Shown: positions 6,182 through 6,253 of the stretch, in pieces
Position numbering within the stretch: position 1 is the stretch's first letter
How the letters are laid out: each line of letters opens with the position of its first letter
Source of the DNA: a bacterium
GTDB taxonomy: Bacteria; UBA10199; DSSB01
Direction: 5' to 3'
NCBI GenBank assembly: GCA_030426445.1
Contig: JAUHYS010000129.1
Coordinates: 1 to 6,253, forward strand
Length of the DNA: 6,253 nt
Program-made: the position numbers and the translations under genes
Notes under the pieces: model-generated
The model's database searches: none
The model's input: the letters and a program-made list of their open reading frames with translations, nothing else
What the model was told of the DNA's origin: nothing

Positions 6182-6253
6182 TTTGTTTTTTTATTTCAAG
6201 AAGATAATTTAAATCTTCTAAATCTTTTGGTCTTCCAGCCGATTTTTTCATCA
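6165..6253 (-). CDS. C-terminus of a probable nucleotidyltransferase-family protein (partial)
   Basis: Reading the minus strand from the right edge gives an open frame ending in TAA at 6167-6165. Its last 28 residues are MKKSAGRPKDLEDL followed by NYLLEIKKQINTDN. The AGRPKDLEDL motif followed by a short helix is the typical end of several small nucleotidyltransferase-like proteins, including antitoxin/toxin and AbiEii-related families. The Met at 6251 is probably internal, because this motif sits at the C-terminus of such proteins and the frame continues out of the window. The end overlaps vapC by 17 bp, tail to tail. The catalytic domain is not visible, so the family is a reasoned guess. Confidence 0.6.
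   Translation of the reverse strand, partial: MKKSAGRPKDLEDLNYLLEIKKQINTDN

Overview
The window looks like the chromosome of a low-GC (about 40% by eye) Gram-negative bacterium. The gene types are a very large hybrid sensor kinase, a PLP-type histidine decarboxylase-like enzyme, a MarR regulator, a thioredoxin-fold isomerase, a monofunctional HisB and a VapBC pair. They would fit an environmental or host-associated proteobacterium or a similar lineage, but nothing here fixes the taxon.

Layout. Bases 1-2112 (+) hold the C-terminal part of a multidomain sensor kinase: end of a helical repeat region, GAF, coiled coil, HisKA, HATPase and a receiver-like domain with an altered acidic pocket. Its N-terminus lies left of the window. 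Convergent to it, only 13 bp away, is a 446-residue decarboxylase of the bacterial histidine decarboxylase type (2126-3466, -) with a TTG start, a good ribosome binding site and a recognisable sigma70 promoter. A 209-bp AT-rich divergent region separates it from a MarR-family gene (3676-4140, +). That region carries two 13-bp near-palindromes 22 bp apart, one on top of the probable marR -10 box, which suggests autoregulation. A DsbA-fold 2-hydroxychromene-2-carboxylate isomerase-like gene (4255-4908) and hisB (4942-5538) follow in the same direction. The isomerase may share transcription with marR, and hisB lies 33 bp beyond the isomerase in the same reading frame.

The right end is a toxin-antitoxin segment. 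vapB (5628-5822) and vapC (5819-6181) overlap by 4 bp, and an operator-like repeat array covers the vapB promoter and start codon. The last bases (6165-6253, -) encode the C-terminus of what looks like a nucleotidyltransferase-family protein, and this frame overlaps the 3' end of vapC.

How the genes fit together: vapB-vapC is a clear functional pair, and marR with the isomerase is a plausible regulator-enzyme pair. HisB (histidine synthesis) and the decarboxylase (probable histidine consumption) share a metabolite, but nothing in the sequence shows that they are co-regulated. I see no wholly new system. The most interesting points are the divergent decarboxylase, the degenerate receiver, the tandem operators, and the probably near-leaderless vapB with its operator array.
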